Below the pieces are notes generated by a model. It was not told the origin of the DNA. It searched no databases and was given only the letters and a program-made list of their open reading frames with translations. A DNA stretch of 64,000 nt from Dulcicalothrix desertica PCC 7102 (GTDB lineage Bacteria > Cyanobacteriota > Cyanobacteriia > Cyanobacteriales > Nostocaceae), in assembly GCF_003991905.1 (NCBI RefSeq), contig NZ_RSCL01000016.1:124001-188000 (forward strand). Reading direction: 5' to 3'. Shown piece by piece: positions 1-8,822 of the stretch (positions are counted from its first letter, which is position 1; each line of letters starts with the position of its first letter). The translations under genes were made by a program, and so were the position numbers.

Positions 1-1
1 C

Positions 2-478
2 CATGAATCAGAAGAATCTCAATCCTTGACAACTTTTGCAGTCAGCGAAGAAGTTTTTCGACAAGTTTACGATTCCCCAGCTTCTTTACCGGGAAAAGAA
101 AAATGGGTTACATCTGATGAAGATGTCAGAGAAATTGAATGTTTGTTGGGAATGGATCCAAAAACTATTGGCGCCCCATTGTGGGTAAGTGGAGATACCA
201 GATGTTGCCCTAACTGCGGTCGGGAAACAAACTGGTTGGATATCGTAGGTTCAGCGCTGACTCAGGTGCATAGCAAAGAAATGCTAGCAAAAGTGATTTT
301 AGGAACAAGGAAATATATTAATGTTGAGGCGCCGCGTGCAATTGCTGATTTAGCTTGCTACCAATGTCAAACACCAATTATCGACCTCAGAAGCTTTAAA
401 TGTCACAACTGGGCTTATGCCATAGGTGATTTGCGGAAAGTTTTGGAACAAATTCGCAGAAGAGAACAGGCATCTTAG
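2..478 (+). CDS. Zinc-ribbon-like CIS-associated protein (5' end off window)
   Basis: The reading frame is open back to the left edge of the window, so the N-terminus is missing. The only early ATG (position 3) is out of frame. The visible part has two CxxC pairs, CCPNCG near residue 60 and CYQC near residue 110, which looks like a split zinc-ribbon. I do not recognise a named family. It ends 9 nt before the next small gene and is followed by CIS cargo and baseplate genes, so it is probably an accessory or assembly protein of the CIS. Function is inferred from position only. Confidence 0.6.
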   Translation, partial: HESEESQSLTTFAVSEEVFRQVYDSPASLPGKEKWVTSDEDVREIECLLGMDPKTIGAPLWVSGDTRCCPNCGRETNWLDIVGSALTQVHSKEMLAKVILGTRKYINVEAPRAIADLACYQCQTPIIDLRSFKCHNWAYAIGDLRKVLEQIRRREQAS

Positions 479-487
479 GAGCAGTAT

Positions 488-745
488 ATGAATATTAATG
501 TGCAAATTGAGCGGTTAATTTTAGATGGAGTATCTGTTCCTCATGCCCAGCGACCTTTGTTACAGACAGCAGTGGAGGTGGAATTAGGGCGCCTTTTGGC
601 TGTTGGTGGGTTAGCCCCCAATTTAGTAGAAGGTGGCGCCGTGCCTCGTGTTAATGCTGATAGTATGGAAATTGCTGATACTAGTAATTACACGGAGATG
701 GGGCAGCAGATAGCCCGTGCTGTATATCGGGGGATGGGGTCATGA
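488..745 (+). CDS. Small conserved CIS-cluster protein (85 aa)
   Basis: Short acidic protein preceded by a GGAG ribosome-binding site at about 478-481. Its stop codon overlaps the start of the next gene (ATGA, 742-745), indicating translational coupling to the first DUF4157 cargo gene. The N-terminal half (pattern VQIERLxLDGxxV, then LLQTAVEVELGRLL) is helical and resembles the small unnamed proteins commonly placed just before DUF4157 genes in injection-system loci. A loading or chaperone role for the following cargo is plausible but is inference from gene order. Confidence 0.6.
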   Translation: MNINVQIERLILDGVSVPHAQRPLLQTAVEVELGRLLAVGGLAPNLVEGGAVPRVNADSMEIADTSNYTEMGQQIARAVYRGMGS

Positions 746-2322
746 GCAAGCAGACGGTAGCGCAGCATACACCGACAACATCACCGCTTTCTCAGGGTGG
801 GATTTTGCAGAGGAAATGCGAGACGTGCAGGCAGCATACGATCGCGGGTGGTCAGTGTAACGACTGTCAAAAAAAGCGCCTTCAACGCCGTGCCACCCAT
901 CAGGAAGCACTCTCTGAAGTTCCGCCGATTGTCCATGAAGTCCTTCAGGCATCTGGGCAACCTCTCGATCTTGCAACTCGAACTTTTATGGAATCCCGCT
1001 TTAGTCAAGACTTTAGCGGAGTGCGTTTACAGACTCAGCCAGCATCGATCGCTCAAACAAGTCTAGCAATCGGTTCTGCCCATAATGCTTCTGAAAGCGA
1101 AGCAGATCGTACTGCTGAACGAATTGTGCAATCTTCTGTATTTTCTAACAAGAGTCCCTTCACAGACCCTGGCTATGACTTCAGCCAAGTACTGGTGTAT
1201 ACCGACGATCAAGCGGACAAATCAGCACGGGCATTGAATGCGTTAGCTTACACAGTTGATCGCAACATTGTGTTTAGACGGGGACAGTATCAACCGAGTA
1301 CCGCTACAGGAAAACAACTGCTAGCTCATGAACTAACCCATGTAGTTCAGCAGCGTCAAGGAACACGAAGTCCCTCACAGTACAATCGTGTTTCCGTAAT
1401 TCAACGCAAAGAACAGCCCGCGCGCCCATTAAACCAGTTTACTGAACCATTGACTGATGCAGAATGGCAACTTGTAGAGATGTGGCAAAGTTATGGAGAA
1501 GTTGGTATTGATTCGTTGACTGAAGACCCTGCTCACAATGCATTGATGGTTGCTGATGCGATCTTTTGCAGTCGAGCGCTTTCCTCACTCATTTTAGACA
1601 GTCCCAGAGAAGACCCGCTTCTATGCGTGATCTCGGAGGTTACAAGAGCTGACCCCCGTGTGCAGCAACTTGTGCAACATGTAACCGCAAGAGGTCCAAT
1701 CATCAACTGGGCTAGTGTCGATCCGGATCAAAGGATGCGACATGTCATGGCGCTTCTCGTAAATACCTATCATTTCCCGGAAAACGGTGCAGCAGGTTTA
1801 GTTGGGAATCTGTGGTCGGAGTCGGGTGTACTTCCAAGCCGGATTGAGGGGAGCCATATAAATATGCCAATGACAGCTCCAAACTTTGCTGGACGATCAA
1901 CCGACTTTACCGCAGAACAAGTGATGAATCGTGATCATGCGGCGCGACAAGGACCACGGCTTCCTGGAATAGGTCTTGCCCAATGGACTTCTCCTAATCG
2001 GCGTGAGCGGCTCTTTCAACATACCTTTCAAGGACGACAACAGGGTGCGGCTATCCTCTTCAACATGGATGCTCAAGTCGATTATTTGGTCACCGAACTC
2101 CAATCTACCTACGCTGGTGTCTATAACGTTTTAACGAGAGCTGGTGTCTCGTTGAACGATGCGAGTGATGAAGTTGTTTACCGCTTTGAGGTTCCAGGGG
2201 CTGTTTTAGATGGTGCGGGGAACCTCCTGCCACGCAACAATCCAGCGGTTCAGGCAGTGTTTACGCGACGGAGAAGCAACTCCCAGCGAGCTTTGCGGGT
2301 TTTTAGCGCTGCTCAACCCTAG
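742..2322 (+). CDS. DUF4157 cargo protein with C-terminal phage-tail-type lysozyme domain
   Basis: 526 aa. The N-terminus has a CxxC...CxxC segment (residues 26-42) followed by DUF4157 sequence, with the zincin motif HELTH at residues 196-200. Residues ~325-500 resemble the phage tail lysozyme family (PF18013 type): NLWSESGV with probable catalytic Glu360, and GIGLAQW at 409-415. That family cleaves peptidoglycan. DUF4157 proteins are known to associate with extracellular-type CIS and act as cargo or toxin carriers. The DUF4157 module is rearranged: the ESEAD segment (118-122) that normally follows HExxH comes before it, and DFSxV segments occur twice (residues ~90 and ~146). It is coupled to the gene before it. 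Confidence 0.8.
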   Translation: MSKQTVAQHTPTTSPLSQGGILQRKCETCRQHTIAGGQCNDCQKKRLQRRATHQEALSEVPPIVHEVLQASGQPLDLATRTFMESRFSQDFSGVRLQTQPASIAQTSLAIGSAHNASESEADRTAERIVQSSVFSNKSPFTDPGYDFSQVLVYTDDQADKSARALNALAYTVDRNIVFRRGQYQPSTATGKQLLAHELTHVVQQRQGTRSPSQYNRVSVIQRKEQPARPLNQFTEPLTDAEWQLVEMWQSYGEVGIDSLTEDPAHNALMVADAIFCSRALSSLILDSPREDPLLCVISEVTRADPRVQQLVQHVTARGPIINWASVDPDQRMRHVMALLVNTYHFPENGAAGLVGNLWSESGVLPSRIEGSHINMPMTAPNFAGRSTDFTAEQVMNRDHAARQGPRLPGIGLAQWTSPNRRERLFQHTFQGRQQGAAILFNMDAQVDYLVTELQSTYAGVYNVLTRAGVSLNDASDEVVYRFEVPGAVLDGAGNLLPRNNPAVQAVFTRRRSNSQRALRVFSAAQP

Positions 2323-2383
2323 TACTAAGCAGTCTTTTTTTGATACCCCCATAGCCAATAAACTCTCACTCCCCAACCTCAAA

Positions 2384-4069
2384 ATGATGCAAACACTCAC
2401 CCAAACCCAAGCCGAAAAAGCTTCCTTAACCTCTGTTAATAAAGGACTGTTACAACGGCGTTCTGTTGATAGGGATGAAGTTGCTGAAGTACCGCCAATT
2501 GTGCATAAAGTGCTTTCCTCCCCCGGTCAATCTCTAGACTCTGAAAGCCGTACCTTCATGGAATCTCGCTTTGGTCAAGATTTTAGTTCGGTGCGAGTTC
2601 ATACAAATGATCAAGCCGCAGAATCTGCTCAAGCTATTAATGCACTAGCTTACACGGTTGGGCAAAATGTAGTTTTTAACACAGGACAGTACGCTCCGAA
2701 AACTTTTGTAGGGCAGCAAATTTTGGCACATGAGTTAACTCATGTTTCACAGCAACAGCATATTACACAAGGCGCCTCGACAGCAAAATTGCACCTTGCC
2801 CAGTCTGATAGCTCCCAAGAAGCGGAGGCAAATCGGATGGCTGATGCAGTGACAGGGCAAACGCATGAGTCACTTCGCGAAATTTCAAGCGATGTATCAG
2901 AAGCTGTTATTCAAAGACTTTCACTTGCGGAGGGAATTGGAGTTGGCTTAGGGGTAGCAGCTGGAGTAGTGGGTTTAGGGTTACTTGCCTATTTTTTAGG
3001 ACGAGAGCGTCCAAGAATTCACTTAGAAACCAATGCTGCTAACATTCAACTAATTCGAGACCCAGCAAGTACCACCCCAGAAATAGTTGGTACACTCCCC
3101 CAAGGAACGCGGGTTGTAATTACCGATGACGGCAGAAATCGTCCATTTAATTCCCACAACGAGCAATGGGTCAAGGTTCGTGTCACTGTTGGAACATTTC
3201 TGAATCAAGAAGGTTGGCTACATCGCAATCAATTAGTAGAGCGTCCGGAAACCGAAGAAATTTCACCCGAAGCGGCGCTGCAAATCTTTCAAGCTCTTGC
3301 CCAGGCTAACATTCTAACAAACGATGGTTCAGCCCCTATACCGTTCCATTATCCACCCGATGGCTGCTATGCCCGTGCCCACCGTATGGAAGAGTTGTTA
3401 ACAGAAATGGGGTATGCTTCCGAAAAAGTATTTGCTCTAGCTGGTTCGCTACCCCTACGAGCAGAAACTGATTATGGACAGGATTCACCACCAAGTCAAA
3501 CTCCTGGTGTAACTTGGGCTTGGCATGTGGCGCCAATTATTAAAGTTCGTGACCCGCAAAGAGGACTGTTAGAAACTGTACTTGATCCATCGCTGGCAGA
3601 ACGACCCCTGTTATTGGATGAATGGTTGGATACGATGGAAGCCGACCCAGATACAGAAAACACAACCTTTACTCGACTGACACTAGGAGAAGTACGAGAG
3701 CAAATGCAGACCGGACAGTTAGGACGTAACCGTCGAGTTGCTGTTACGGCTCCTCGCTATACCTATAATCCCGATAGTTTGCTGGATACCGACCCTACCC
3801 GTGAAGAAGCACAAAGCAGCGATCGCTCGTTTCGACCAAGAATTACTCGATATGTCCAATTGGCGCCTGTGTTTGAACTTGCCCGATTGATTCGCATAGA
3901 GTTGCGCCGTGCTGTAATTAACTTGATGGTCATCTTAACTGCTATACGCAACGCCACTCGTTTTGTGCGACAACAATTTACAACACTCTTTGCTCGCTTG
4001 CTCGAACAGCTGCGACAACGGCTTACTCCCCCTGAGCGTCAACAAGTTGATGCAGCATTAGATGAATGA
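2384..4069 (+). CDS. DUF4157 cargo protein with SH3-like and protein-glutaminase (deamidase) domains
   Basis: 561 aa from the ATG at 2384; the open frame extends further upstream, but only through the end of the previous gene in another frame. DUF4157 lies at residues ~35-160, with HELTH at 117-121 and the downstream EAEAN ligand segment at 146-150. A Gly-rich hydrophobic stretch (181-205) is followed by an SH3b-like segment (~212-285). The C-terminal domain matches the protein-glutaminase fold: DGCYARAHRM with Cys328, WAWHVAP with His381, and VLDPSL with Asp401, which would form the Cys-His-Asp triad. Such enzymes deamidate glutamine side chains in proteins. I infer a toxin or effector carried by the CIS. 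The target is unknown. Confidence 0.8.
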   Translation: MMQTLTQTQAEKASLTSVNKGLLQRRSVDRDEVAEVPPIVHKVLSSPGQSLDSESRTFMESRFGQDFSSVRVHTNDQAAESAQAINALAYTVGQNVVFNTGQYAPKTFVGQQILAHELTHVSQQQHITQGASTAKLHLAQSDSSQEAEANRMADAVTGQTHESLREISSDVSEAVIQRLSLAEGIGVGLGVAAGVVGLGLLAYFLGRERPRIHLETNAANIQLIRDPASTTPEIVGTLPQGTRVVITDDGRNRPFNSHNEQWVKVRVTVGTFLNQEGWLHRNQLVERPETEEISPEAALQIFQALAQANILTNDGSAPIPFHYPPDGCYARAHRMEELLTEMGYASEKVFALAGSLPLRAETDYGQDSPPSQTPGVTWAWHVAPIIKVRDPQRGLLETVLDPSLAERPLLLDEWLDTMEADPDTENTTFTRLTLGEVREQMQTGQLGRNRRVAVTAPRYTYNPDSLLDTDPTREEAQSSDRSFRPRITRYVQLAPVFELARLIRIELRRAVINLMVILTAIRNATRFVRQQFTTLFARLLEQLRQRLTPPERQQVDAALDE

Positions 4070-4116
4070 ATTCAAATTATTTAAATTATACTTAAATTCA
4101 GTAGAGAGTTACTTTT

Positions 4117-5526
4117 ATGACTGAGCGCACGCTAGTCCAAACCACCTTAAATCCTGATATCTCTGTTTCTACAGGATTACTCCAATGCAAATCTGCTAAC
4201 TGCGGGCAGCGTAGCCTGAAAATATCAAATCATACCGATTGTCAAAAAAGACAATTGAATCTCCAGCGCCGTGCAACTAGTCGGGATAAACCTTCACAAG
4301 TTCCGCAAATTGTCCATGAAGTGTTGCAATCGCCCGGTCAGCCTCTCGATGCTAATACTCGTGTTGAGATGGAATCCCATTTTAACCGCGACTTTAGCCA
4401 GGTACGGGTACATACAGACGCAAAGGCAGCAGAGTCAGCAACAGCGGTAAATGCATTAGCTTACACTGTAGGACAAGATATTATGTTTAGGAGCCAACAA
4501 TATGCACCAGAGAGCAACTCAGGACAGCAACTGTTGGCTCACGAACTAGTGCATGTGTTGCAGCAAGAGGATAGTAACACCGTCAGCAATTTGGAGTTAG
4601 CCATCTCTGATAATGCCTCGTTAGAAGCAGAAGCAGACCAAGCAAGCCAAGCGATTGCAGGAGGTCAGCAGATACAACTCTCTTTAGCTTCGGCAGCAAC
4701 AGCTATCCAGCGACAAATTGCAGATTCTCGTAGGGAAGAGATAATCCGACTGGGTGAATCTGAAGACCCAGCAAATCGCCAACGTGCATTGGAGCTAATA
4801 ATAGAAACTTATTATGAACGACCAGATACACTCGCTAGAATTGAATACGATCCGGATTTTAATTATGAGAGTCCCCAGGACGCAGAAACGGGTTTTGCAC
4901 CTCTACGGCAGCCTCAAACGATCAAGATTGGTTCTCGCTTTTTTAACCGCTTCCGCGAACGCTTTGACCAAAGGGCACGCACTATCGGACACGAACTGCA
5001 ACATGTCGTGCAGCGGGCGCCTGTAAGCCAACAACAGAGTGGTGGAAGAACTGTAGGTAGTACTTTACTTGGCATTGGGGTAGGAATTCTTGGAGGCGCA
5101 GCACTTGGAGGAATTGGTCTTGGCGTTGCAGCGGCGGCAGGTGCAAGCCTTAGCCCCCTTGCCATAGGGCTAGGATTAGCTGGTGGTGCTGTCTTAGGTG
5201 GTGTCATTGGCGGGATTGCAGACCCTTTTAGTTCCAGAACAACCGAACAAAGTCAGGAACCTATCCAGAATTCACATACACGCGAATTTTTAGCTCTCTA
5301 TTGGACGGTGACAGCTAACGTGTCTGGCTTGCGCCCGCTAAGTCGAGGTCAAACCCTTCAAAATATTAGACAACCCAATGTCGGTGCATTGGATGAGTAT
5401 CGCCAAATGCCACCGGATGACCAAAGACGCTATCGAGAGCAATACGAGCATATTCAAAGGATTTTACGAGAACTGGAAAACGAGGAACGTGTCCGTAAAG
5501 GAGATACTAGAGCCAAAACAGAATAA
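4117..5526 (+). CDS. DUF4157 cargo protein with second HExxH domain and Gly-rich hydrophobic segment
   Basis: 469 aa. The N-terminal DUF4157 module has HELVH (142-146) and EAEAD (170-174). A second zincin-like motif, HELQH, lies at 292-296, and the REFLALYW segment (Glu389) could supply the third metal ligand. Between them residues ~314-367 form a long Gly/Ala-rich hydrophobic segment that could insert into a membrane. The protein ends in a charged helical tail. It is the third cargo gene in a row; a 269-bp gap separates it from the tube and baseplate genes. A metallopeptidase or pore-forming role is inferred, not shown. Confidence 0.72.
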   Translation: MTERTLVQTTLNPDISVSTGLLQCKSANCGQRSLKISNHTDCQKRQLNLQRRATSRDKPSQVPQIVHEVLQSPGQPLDANTRVEMESHFNRDFSQVRVHTDAKAAESATAVNALAYTVGQDIMFRSQQYAPESNSGQQLLAHELVHVLQQEDSNTVSNLELAISDNASLEAEADQASQAIAGGQQIQLSLASAATAIQRQIADSRREEIIRLGESEDPANRQRALELIIETYYERPDTLARIEYDPDFNYESPQDAETGFAPLRQPQTIKIGSRFFNRFRERFDQRARTIGHELQHVVQRAPVSQQQSGGRTVGSTLLGIGVGILGGAALGGIGLGVAAAAGASLSPLAIGLGLAGGAVLGGVIGGIADPFSSRTTEQSQEPIQNSHTREFLALYWTVTANVSGLRPLSRGQTLQNIRQPNVGALDEYRQMPPDDQRRYREQYEHIQRILRELENEERVRKGDTRAKTE

Positions 5527-5795
5527 GAGTATTTTTTTGTGCTTGGCTAAATAATATTAATTTAGTCTCTAAAAAGAAACCAATCGTTATGCGAACAATA
5601 GCAGAAACAAAATCTACCTTAAATGTTATGTTAAGAAACCTAAAGTAATCAGTATTTCCTCGGTAAAGTGATACAATAAAAAAACATCAACAGATGATTG
5701 CTTTTATACACTTTTAGCCAAAGTTCCAAAGCTGTTCTGATCAAGTTTTTCCGCAGTCAAAAAATATAAAGTATTCGTAGGCAAAGCCCCTAGCC
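5527..5795 (+). other. Gap between cargo genes and baseplate operon
   Basis: 269 bp of AT-rich sequence without a credible ORF. A TACAAT hexamer at 5672-5677 could be a -10 element for the downstream structural genes, but I see no convincing -35 at the right distance. This is the largest break within the CIS locus, so a separate promoter for the tube-cap/baseplate operon is likely here. Confidence 0.35.
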
Positions 5796-6455
5796 ATGAC
5801 TACCTTCCCAGGTTCACCCAGGCTACTTAAAGGTGGCATTGTCTTAATTAACCCCAATACTGCTGTAGTGCAACGCATTATCGTAATGCAATATAACCCC
5901 GACACCCTTAGTCGCACATTACAAGTGCAGGGAGTAGGGAATGAAAGTGGTGACCGCCAAGAAGCGCTACGGTTGAAAGGACCCCCAATTGAGACAATTA
6001 AGCTGGATGCAGAAATTGATGCAACTGACCAGCTAGAATTCCCCGACCAAAATTCCACCACGGCTGAATCTGGTATTTTCCCCCAACTAGCAGCCTTGGA
6101 AATGATTATTTATCCTGATAGCAATCAGATTCAAAATAACCATCGTCAGGCACGTTCGGGAATTCTAGAAGTGTCCCCAATAGAAACTTTCCTTAGTCTG
6201 TTCGTCTGGAGTCAGAATCGTATTTTACCTGTACGATTAACAGAATTCAGTATTACAGAGGAAGCTTTTGATACTTCTCTTAATCCAATTCGCGCTAAGG
6301 TGAGTTTAGGAATGCGGGTGTTAAACTCTAATGACTTAGGGTTTAACCACAAAGGCAGCAATTTATTTATGGTGTATCACCGTCAAAAAGAACAATTTGT
6401 TACACGCGCGCGTGCGGGCACATTTAGTTCTTTAGGAATTAAAGGTATTCCATGA
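5796..6455 (+). CDS. CIS tube-cap protein (Afp7 N-terminal-domain type)
   Basis: 219 aa. The N-terminus (LLKGGIVLINP... VMQYNPDTLSRTLQ) matches the N-terminal domain of injection-system tube-initiation proteins (Afp7/gp53-like). These sit between the inner tube and the spike hub and often carry a LysM domain; here the LysM part is encoded by the next gene. The 4-nt ATGA overlap with that gene suggests equimolar production. It starts at ATG 5796 after a 269-bp gap and heads the structural operon visible in this window. Confidence 0.82.
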   Translation: MTTFPGSPRLLKGGIVLINPNTAVVQRIIVMQYNPDTLSRTLQVQGVGNESGDRQEALRLKGPPIETIKLDAEIDATDQLEFPDQNSTTAESGIFPQLAALEMIIYPDSNQIQNNHRQARSGILEVSPIETFLSLFVWSQNRILPVRLTEFSITEEAFDTSLNPIRAKVSLGMRVLNSNDLGFNHKGSNLFMVYHRQKEQFVTRARAGTFSSLGIKGIP

Positions 6456-6826
6456 TGGACACAATGCAAGCTATGGCAATGCAGAATTTATTGCAACCAG
6501 ATGCTTTAAAAACCAATCTTTTTCCAATTACAAGCCGTTATTACGGTTTAAATACAGCCACCCTGAAAACGGGTACTGACAAAACTATTGTTTATCTGAG
6601 ACGACGGTTTATACCACCTCCAGAGCAGTTTTCTTTATTACAAGAACATACAGTGACGGAGGGCGAACGCTTAGATAATATCACAGCCCAATATCTGGGC
6701 GACCCTGAACAGTTCTGGCGAGTTGCTGATGCAAATAATGCCATGAATCCTAATGAACTAACTCAAACTATAAATCGTAAATTACGAATTACCATGCCAG
6801 CAGGTTTATCTGGCCCAATGTTATGA
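6452..6826 (+). CDS. LysM-domain baseplate protein
   Basis: 124 aa. Residues ~65-115 form a LysM-like motif (HTVTEGERLDNIAxQYLGD..FWRVADANN-like pattern). In contractile tails LysM proteins of this size (gpX/gp53-like) bind the tube-hub junction rather than peptidoglycan. The gene overlaps both neighbours by 4 nt (ATGA at each end), so it is translated with the tube-cap and hub proteins. The start at 6452 is fixed by the overlap. Confidence 0.85.
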   Translation: MMDTMQAMAMQNLLQPDALKTNLFPITSRYYGLNTATLKTGTDKTIVYLRRRFIPPPEQFSLLQEHTVTEGERLDNITAQYLGDPEQFWRVADANNAMNPNELTQTINRKLRITMPAGLSGPML

Positions 6827-7950
6827 ACCGTGGTTTATATCTATCGATTCGCATGGGGTCTTTATTCAACCCCTCACCAGTATCTCAAGCTGTGATTGAA
6901 GCCATAACTGAAATACAGGTGACAAATAGCGTTGGTAGTCAAAGCGGTTTTCAAATGAAATTTACTCTGGGAAAACAATCACCCTTTAACAATTTATTGC
7001 AATCAGGGTATTTTGACCCTAGAACTAGAGTAATTATCATTGCGACAGTGCATGGTACACCCCAAGTGTTGATGGATGGCATTATTACTAAACAAGATGT
7101 CACCCCCAGCAACCAACCAGGACAATCAACCCTTACAGTTACAGGGTTGGATTTAAGTGCCATCATGGATTTTATTGACCTGACGGACATTCCCTATCCA
7201 GCAATGCCATTATTTACGATTGTGGCTCTAATTTTGGCAAAATATGCTGTTTTTGGTGTAGCTCCTCTGGTGATTCCCACTAGTATTATTGCTATTCAAA
7301 ATCCTCTGGAGAGATTCCGCAAACAACAAGGTACTGACTTTAATTACATCAATGCTTTAGGACAAGCTAGTGGTCACATTTTTTACTTAGAACCTGGACC
7401 CGAACCGGGAATGAGTATTGCTTATTGGGGACCAGAATACAGTAAATTTACTACTCCTCAGCCAGCATTGAGTATTAATATGGATGCTGATGACAACGTG
7501 GAATCCTTGAGCTTTTCCTACGATGGTTTAGCAGCTAGGCAGTACTTGGCCATCATTCTGGAACAAAACAGCCGTATACCAATTCCAGTACCAATTCCTG
7601 AAATCAGTATTTTGAAGTCGCCTCTAGCACAACAAACACCCCCAAATTTGAAAAGTGCCAGGTTGGAAGATATTGCTAGGAATGGTTTAGGAGAAGCTGC
7701 GCTGAAAATTTTAGGTGCATTGATGGCAACACCCGATGCTATTAGCAGTAGTGGTCAGTTAGACGTGTTGCGTTACGGACGTATTTTGAAAGCTAGACAA
7801 TTGGTGTCTGTGCGGGGAGGAAGTAATTATTATGACGGTTTATACCAAGTCAAAAGTGTTACTCATAATATCAAGCGAGGTGAATACAAACAAAGCTTTT
7901 CCTTAGTGCGAGGTGGTGTGAAATCATCTATTGAGCGGGTGAGTGTATGA
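6823..7950 (+). CDS. Spike hub protein (phage late control gpD/VgrG N-terminal type)
   Basis: 375 aa. Family features are an N-terminal beta-barrel, the conserved GTDFNYINALGQASGH region around residue 165-180, and a C-terminal segment (YDGLYQVKSVTHNIKRGEY) typical of gpD/VgrG hub domains. It would form the trimeric hub that connects the tube to the spike. Afp8-type proteins fuse hub and spike; here the spike (gpV-like) is a separate downstream gene with a 4-nt overlap. Start at ATG 6823 overlaps the LysM gene. Confidence 0.85.
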   Translation: MNRGLYLSIRMGSLFNPSPVSQAVIEAITEIQVTNSVGSQSGFQMKFTLGKQSPFNNLLQSGYFDPRTRVIIIATVHGTPQVLMDGIITKQDVTPSNQPGQSTLTVTGLDLSAIMDFIDLTDIPYPAMPLFTIVALILAKYAVFGVAPLVIPTSIIAIQNPLERFRKQQGTDFNYINALGQASGHIFYLEPGPEPGMSIAYWGPEYSKFTTPQPALSINMDADDNVESLSFSYDGLAARQYLAIILEQNSRIPIPVPIPEISILKSPLAQQTPPNLKSARLEDIARNGLGEAALKILGALMATPDAISSSGQLDVLRYGRILKARQLVSVRGGSNYYDGLYQVKSVTHNIKRGEYKQSFSLVRGGVKSSIERVSV

Positions 7951-8480
7951 CAGATAGTGGTAGAAAATTTTACGGCAAATTCCAAGGAACTGTAGTCAAT
8001 AATATTGACCCCTTGAAGCAGGGACGATTACAGGTACTAGTTCCAGATGTGGGCAGTCTTTCCCCCTCCACCTGGGCAAAGCCTTGTGTTCCCCTTGGTG
8101 GTTTGCAAATGGGGATGTATTTAATACCCCCGATACAAGCAGGTGTGTGGGTGGAGTTTGAAAATGGCGACCCTGATTATCCTATTTGGGTTGGTTATTG
8201 GTGGGGTTCTGCCGCAGAAATACCAGCGATTGCGAATTTAAGTACTCCTGGTATGCCTGTAATTATCATGCAAACTCCTACTCAACAAGCCTTGGTAATT
8301 AGTGATGTGCCAATACCCCCAATGTTAGCACCAGGAATTATGCTAATGAGCGGCGCCTCGTCTATCACTATCGATGCTACAGGTGTGACAATTACGGCGC
8401 CAAAGGTGACAATTAATGGCGCCGCGATTAACCTCACTGGAGTCACCAACATTAATAGCGGTGCTTTGATAGTTACTTAG
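7947..8480 (+). CDS. Baseplate assembly protein V-like spike
   Basis: 177 aa. An N-terminal OB-fold segment (GRLQVLVPDVG... WVEFENGDPDYPIWVGYWWG) is typical of phage gpV/VgrG spike proteins. The C-terminus has repeated short beta strands (SITIDATGVTITAPKVTING) expected for a trimeric beta-helix needle. It would form the puncturing spike below the hub and carry the PAAR-like tip encoded next. It overlaps the hub gene by 4 nt. Confidence 0.87.
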   Translation: MTDSGRKFYGKFQGTVVNNIDPLKQGRLQVLVPDVGSLSPSTWAKPCVPLGGLQMGMYLIPPIQAGVWVEFENGDPDYPIWVGYWWGSAAEIPAIANLSTPGMPVIIMQTPTQQALVISDVPIPPMLAPGIMLMSGASSITIDATGVTITAPKVTINGAAINLTGVTNINSGALIVT

Positions 8481-8498
8481 AGGAGATTTAACTAATAC

Positions 8499-8822
8499 AT
8501 GCCAGGTTTTATACTACATCTCGGTGCAAGTGTTTTATGTAGTCATGGGGGACAGGCACAACCTACAGTTGTTAGCCCTAGAGTCACCGTAAACGGTCAA
8601 CCAATTGTCACTCAACCTAACCCCTATACGGTAGTCGGTTGTGCTTTACCCCCACCTCCTAATGGTAATGGTCCTTGTGTTACTGCCCAGTGGGTGACTG
8701 CTTCTATTCGAGTGACTTCGATGGGAATGCCTGTTTTGTTATTAGATAGCCAAGCAGTCTGTCTTCCCACTGGTACACCTTTAATTATTGGTGCTACGCA
8801 AACAAGGGTAAATGCAATATGA
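8499..8822 (+). CDS. PAAR-like spike tip protein
   Basis: 107 aa, rich in Gly, Pro, Val and Thr, with Cys12, His15 and a Cys-containing loop (GPCVTAQW) that could bind a metal as PAAR tips do. Length and position right after the gpV-like spike gene and before gp25 fit an Afp10/PAAR (or DUF4280-like) tip. It starts 18 nt after the spike gene, with AGAGGAG at about 8480-8486 as ribosome-binding site. It overlaps the gp25-like gene by 4 nt. Confidence 0.8.
   Translation: MPGFILHLGASVLCSHGGQAQPTVVSPRVTVNGQPIVTQPNPYTVVGCALPPPPNGNGPCVTAQWVTASIRVTSMGMPVLLLDSQAVCLPTGTPLIIGATQTRVNAI

Noticed and set aside
2210-2383. Upstream extension of the second cargo gene
   Set aside because: It overlaps the end of the lysozyme cargo gene in another frame and lacks similarity to the other cargo N-termini; the ATG at 2384 gives a normal DUF4157 start.
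6823-8822. Type VI secretion system
   Set aside because: Hub, spike and PAAR-like genes occur, but no TssJLM, TssK or ClpV gene; separate gpD/gpV, gp25, LysM and large gpJ-like genes fit the extracellular-type CIS class better.
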